64,000 bases of DNA from Amblyomma americanum (taxonomy: Eukaryota; Arthropoda; Arachnida; Ixodida; Ixodidae): NCBI RefSeq assembly GCF_052857255.1, contig NC_135500.1, forward strand, positions 48,510,272 through 48,574,271. The letters are read 5' to 3'. The translations under genes and the position numbers were made by a program. Position 1 is the first letter of the stretch, and each line of letters starts with the position of its first letter. The notes beneath the pieces were generated by a model, which saw only the letters and a program-made list of their open reading frames with translations, had not been told where the DNA came from and made no database searches. This document shows, in pieces, positions 61,434 to 64,000 of this stretch.

Positions 61434-62786
61434 ATGTTCCGGACGCCCCCTTCAAGTCGTGAAGCCAGCCCTGAGCGCTTCGCACCCGAGGACGAGCCAG
61501 CAGCTCAGCGAGCCAGCCGACGTCTCCAGGGAGAGGAGCCTGAGTTCGGGAAACTGCCGGACCGCACCAGACAGCGAAAAGACGCGGCTACGAGCACCGC
61601 AATCTCGCCGAAGATGTCGACACCGATTATACTGCAGCAGCCGCGGGTGCCGCCAACTTTCAATGGATCCCTAGGCGAAGACCCTGAAGAATGGTTGGAT
61701 CAATTTGAGCGCGTGGCGTCATTCAACAAGTGGGATGATGCGGCAAAGATTGGACACGTTTTTTTCTCATTGGATGGCTCCGCACGCACGTGGTACGAAA
61801 ACTACGAGTCGTCCCTTACGACATGGGAGCTATTCAAGAGAGAACTATTGAAGGTATTTACCAGTGTCGTGAGGAAAGAAAGAGCCGAACGACTCCTCGA
61901 GTCCAGGATCCAACTTCCGAATGAGCCCGTACGCAGCTACGTCGAGGAGATGAAGCGCCTATTTCGCCGCGCCGATCCCGGGATGACCGAGGAAAAGAAA
62001 GTTCAGTTCTTAATGCGCGGCGTAAAAGAACAACTCTTTGGCAGCCTCGTCCGTCAGCCGCCAAAAACTGTCGAGAAATTCATGCAGGAAGCCTGCACGA
62101 TTGAGAAGAACCTCGACGTCCGAGCTCGGCAGTACAACCGCCCTTCCTCTGCCTATGCAATCCGTTCGGACACGGCGGCCACCACCAGCGACAGCTTGCG
62201 GGACGTTATCCGCGAAATCGTCCGAGAGGAGCTACGCCGATTACTGCCATCCTCCCCACAGCCACAAGCATCGACTCTGATGGACGTGGTACGGGAAGAA
62301 GTGCAACAGGCACTTGGCACCCCGACGGCCACAGAACCCCAGGCCATGACCTACGCCGCTGCAGTAAGGACTGCTCAGCCCCAACGACAACCCCCACGTC
62401 CTCCCCGAAATGAGCCACTTGGTCCACAACGCCGCCTCCCAGCCCCCACCCGCCCAGCCTATGACCGACGCTCAAGCCCCAGGAAATGCGACGCCTGGAG
62501 GACTTCCGACAACCGGCCGTTGTGCTTCCATTGCGGTGAGGCCGGCCATATTCTTCGTCACTGCCCGTACCGACGTATCGGTCTTCGAGGATTTGCCGTT
62601 AACGCCCCACGACCACGCTTCGGACAACGTCCGCACGAAATCGACGAGTACCTGCGTCGAGAAGAGTACACGCCGAACCGCTTTTCGCGCTCACCATCGC
62701 CGTCAACCTCGCGCTTTGCGTCGCCACGCCGCAGCTACGCAGCCGCGGTACGAGGAAGGTCGCCCAGCCCCCGTAGGGGAAACTAA
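61434..62786 (+). CDS. gag: Gag polyprotein of Ty3/gypsy element, 450 aa
   Basis: Structural capsid/nucleocapsid protein that packages the element's RNA. A basic, proline-rich start (~60 residues) is followed by a retrotransposon-gag domain (roughly residues 65-225) with FNGSLGEDPEEWLDQFERV, ARTWYENY and the LLESRIQLPNEPVRSYVEEM region. A region with acidic and basic patches comes next, then one CCHC zinc knuckle at C364-C377 (CFHCGEAGHILRHC) and an Arg/Ser-rich tail. The ATG at 61434 is the first in frame after the PBS and no upstream in-frame ATG competes. The frame is fully open, and its stop follows a GGGAAAC heptamer. It may still be expressed and could act in trans. Confidence 0.88.
   Translation: MFRTPPSSREASPERFAPEDEPAAQRASRRLQGEEPEFGKLPDRTRQRKDAATSTAISPKMSTPIILQQPRVPPTFNGSLGEDPEEWLDQFERVASFNKWDDAAKIGHVFFSLDGSARTWYENYESSLTTWELFKRELLKVFTSVVRKERAERLLESRIQLPNEPVRSYVEEMKRLFRRADPGMTEEKKVQFLMRGVKEQLFGSLVRQPPKTVEKFMQEACTIEKNLDVRARQYNRPSSAYAIRSDTAATTSDSLRDVIREIVREELRRLLPSSPQPQASTLMDVVREEVQQALGTPTATEPQAMTYAAAVRTAQPQRQPPRPPRNEPLGPQRRLPAPTRPAYDRRSSPRKCDAWRTSDNRPLCFHCGEAGHILRHCPYRRIGLRGFAVNAPRPRFGQRPHEIDEYLRREEYTPNRFSRSPSPSTSRFASPRRSYAAAVRGRSPSPRRGN
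62777..62783 (+). other. GGGAAAC slippery heptamer for -1 gag-pol frameshift
   Basis: In gag frame the bases read agG GGA AAC TAA, exactly the X XXY YYZ arrangement, with the stop codon immediately after. Slipping back one base continues as GGG AAA CTA AAG into the open pol leader. The same heptamer type is a known retroviral frameshift signal. A downstream pseudoknot was not tested. Confidence 0.65.
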
Positions 62787-62953
62787 AGGCAGCAACCTCT
62801 GGAGGTGAGGTTGCTCACGAGCTAAACGCCGAAGATCCTCCACCGACCACGCCCCATGAAGACGCTGCACCCGCGACGCCGCATGGAGAACCGACACTCG
62901 CTGCACCGACGCCGCACACAATGAGAACCTCGACCACGACGCAAGCTACCTGA
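62786..62953 (+). pseudogene. pol: Pol leader remnant in the -1 frame, cut by the internal deletion
   Basis: The -1 frame after gag is open for 55 codons before a TGA at 62951. It is rich in Pro, Thr and Ala (for example AEDPPPTTPHEDAAPATPHG), like a linker ahead of protease. Its last codons probably lie past the deletion point, since the next conserved pol block (RNase H) is in a different frame. Confidence 0.55.
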
Positions 62954-64000
62954 CCCAGCTGACGAAGGCAGACGTGCCGTTTAAATGGGAAGCGCCACAA
63001 GCAGAAGCCTTCAAGGAACTTCAGCGTCGTTTACAGTCCCCACCGATCCTTGCGCATTTTGATGAAAACGCCGACACTGAAGTTCATACCGACGCAAGCA
63101 GCGTGGGACTAGGCGCCGTTCTCGTTCAAAAAAGTGACGGGCTGGAGAAGGTCATCGCATACGCTAGCCGTTCCCTTTCCAAGGCCGAGGCTAACTATTC
63201 GACCACTGAGAAGGAGTGCCTTGCCATCATCTGGGCTACGTCGAAATTCCGCCCCTACCTCTACGGACGGCCGTTCAAGGTGGTCAGCGACCACCACGCG
63301 CTCTGCTGGCTTGCCAATTTGAAGGATCCCTCTGGCCGACTCGCTCGATGGAGTCTGCGTCTCCAGGAGTTTGACGTCACCGTCGTTTACAAGTCCGGAC
63401 GGAAGCACACTGACGCCGATTGCCTCTCACGAGCCCCTGTAGATGCACCGCCGCTGGACGACGATGAGGACGCCTTCCTGGGACCCATCAGCGCAAGCTC
63501 TTTTGCTCAGCAGCAACGCTCGGACCCCAAACTAAAAGGTCTCATCGAGTACCTGGAAGGCAAGGTTTCTTCACCCCCTGCTTCATTCAAGCGAGGACTG
63601 TCTTCCTTCTGTTTGCAGAATGAGGTCCTTGTGAAGAAGAACTTTACAGCGAACAAAACAGCCTACCTCCTTGTTGTACCTACTTGTCTCCGCGAAGAAG
63701 TTCTACAGGCTTCACACGACGAGCCGACAGCTGGACATCTCGGGTTTACTCGCACCCTCCGCCGCATTCAAGACAAGTATTACTGGCCCCGACTGTCTGC
63801 CGATGTCGCACACTATGTGAAAACATGCCGAGATTGTCAGCGACGAAAGACTCCTCCCACACGACCAGCAGGATTTCTGAACCCCATTGAACCTCCCTCA
63901 AGACCCTTTCAGCAGATTGGCATGGACTTGCTTGGCCCTTTTCCAACGTCAACATCTGGAAATAAGTGGATCATCATAGCGACCGACTACCTGACCCGCT
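62860..64000 (+). pseudogene. pol: Pol remnant: RNase H and integrase N-terminus, open to the window end
   Basis: An open frame of ~380 codons with no start codon of its own. It opens just after a TGA at 62857, enters homologous sequence at ~62940 (YLTQLTKADVPFKW, the RT-RNase H connection), then RNase H with HTDASSVGLGAVL (D78), STTEKECLAI (E117/E119), SDHHAL (D144) and GRKHTDADCLSR. The integrase HHCC zinc domain follows (H286, H293, C323, C326; HX6HX29CX2C), then the core start GMDLLGPFP with the first catalytic Asp, D356. The rest of the DDE core lies outside. It is out of frame with the pol leader, so a normal gag-pol could not reach it. Confidence 0.85.

Larger units (their letters stand above)
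61034..64000 (+). mobile_element. Ty3/gypsy LTR retrotransposon, 5' part, internally deleted
   Basis: Inserted into an array unit after GACAAACATAT. In order: 5' LTR, probable PBS, gag, -1 frameshift heptamer, short pol leader, a large internal deletion, RNase H, integrase N-terminus. Protease (no DTGA-type motif) and the RT palm (no YADD or YLDD motif) are absent. The 3' half, 3' LTR and right target duplication lie beyond the window. The composition is GC-richer than the array and the LINE. Confidence 0.92.

Noticed and set aside
61858..62475. Several 60-90 codon frames on both strands within gag
   Set aside because: Shadow frames of a GC-rich coding region; the gag frame alone shows domain structure.

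Overview
The window is eukaryotic repeat DNA, most likely from an arthropod and probably an ixodid tick. The grounds are many copies of a serine-tRNA-like Pol III unit (a tRNA-Ser-like SINE family, Ruka, is known from ixodid ticks), Jockey/CR1-type LINE remnants and a Ty3/gypsy LTR element. The species assignment is inference. I see no ordinary host protein-coding gene.

Positions 1-61033 are one head-to-tail tandem array with a period of about 467-468 bp. Counting by eye gives 110 copies. Every unit carries a 74-nt tRNA-like gene on the minus strand (acceptor stem, D-arm, anticodon arm, 5-nt variable loop, T-arm), followed in its own direction by a short T-run that could end Pol III transcription. 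The other ~390 bp of each unit (the body) holds short inverted repeats, a CCAAT/TATA-like stretch and a pyrimidine tract, with no recognisable gene. By position the anticodon is CGA (Ser), but the universally conserved U33 is G. Units fall into subtypes arranged in higher-order repeats, for example a 4-unit, ~1.87 kb repeat at 43.8-49.2 kb and several 3.7-8.4 kb duplications. One unit is a clear crossover hybrid.

The array is interrupted at 23853, 28527, 31801 and 37412 by four ~2.34 kb copies of one 5'-truncated non-LTR retrotransposon. All sit at the same base of the unit and share truncation point and lesions, so a single insertion appears to have been copied along with the array. All four are coding-defective, although copy 2 keeps a 582-codon reverse-transcriptase frame.

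From 61034 to the window end a Ty3/gypsy element has inserted into a unit. Visible are a ~373 bp 5' LTR, a likely primer-binding site, an intact gag (450 aa, CCHC knuckle), a GGGAAAC -1 frameshift heptamer directly before the gag stop, and then a large internal deletion that removed protease and nearly all reverse transcriptase. RNase H and the integrase N-terminus run off the end of the window.

The long open frames on both strands inside the array recur only because the units are recent copies; they are not counted as genes.
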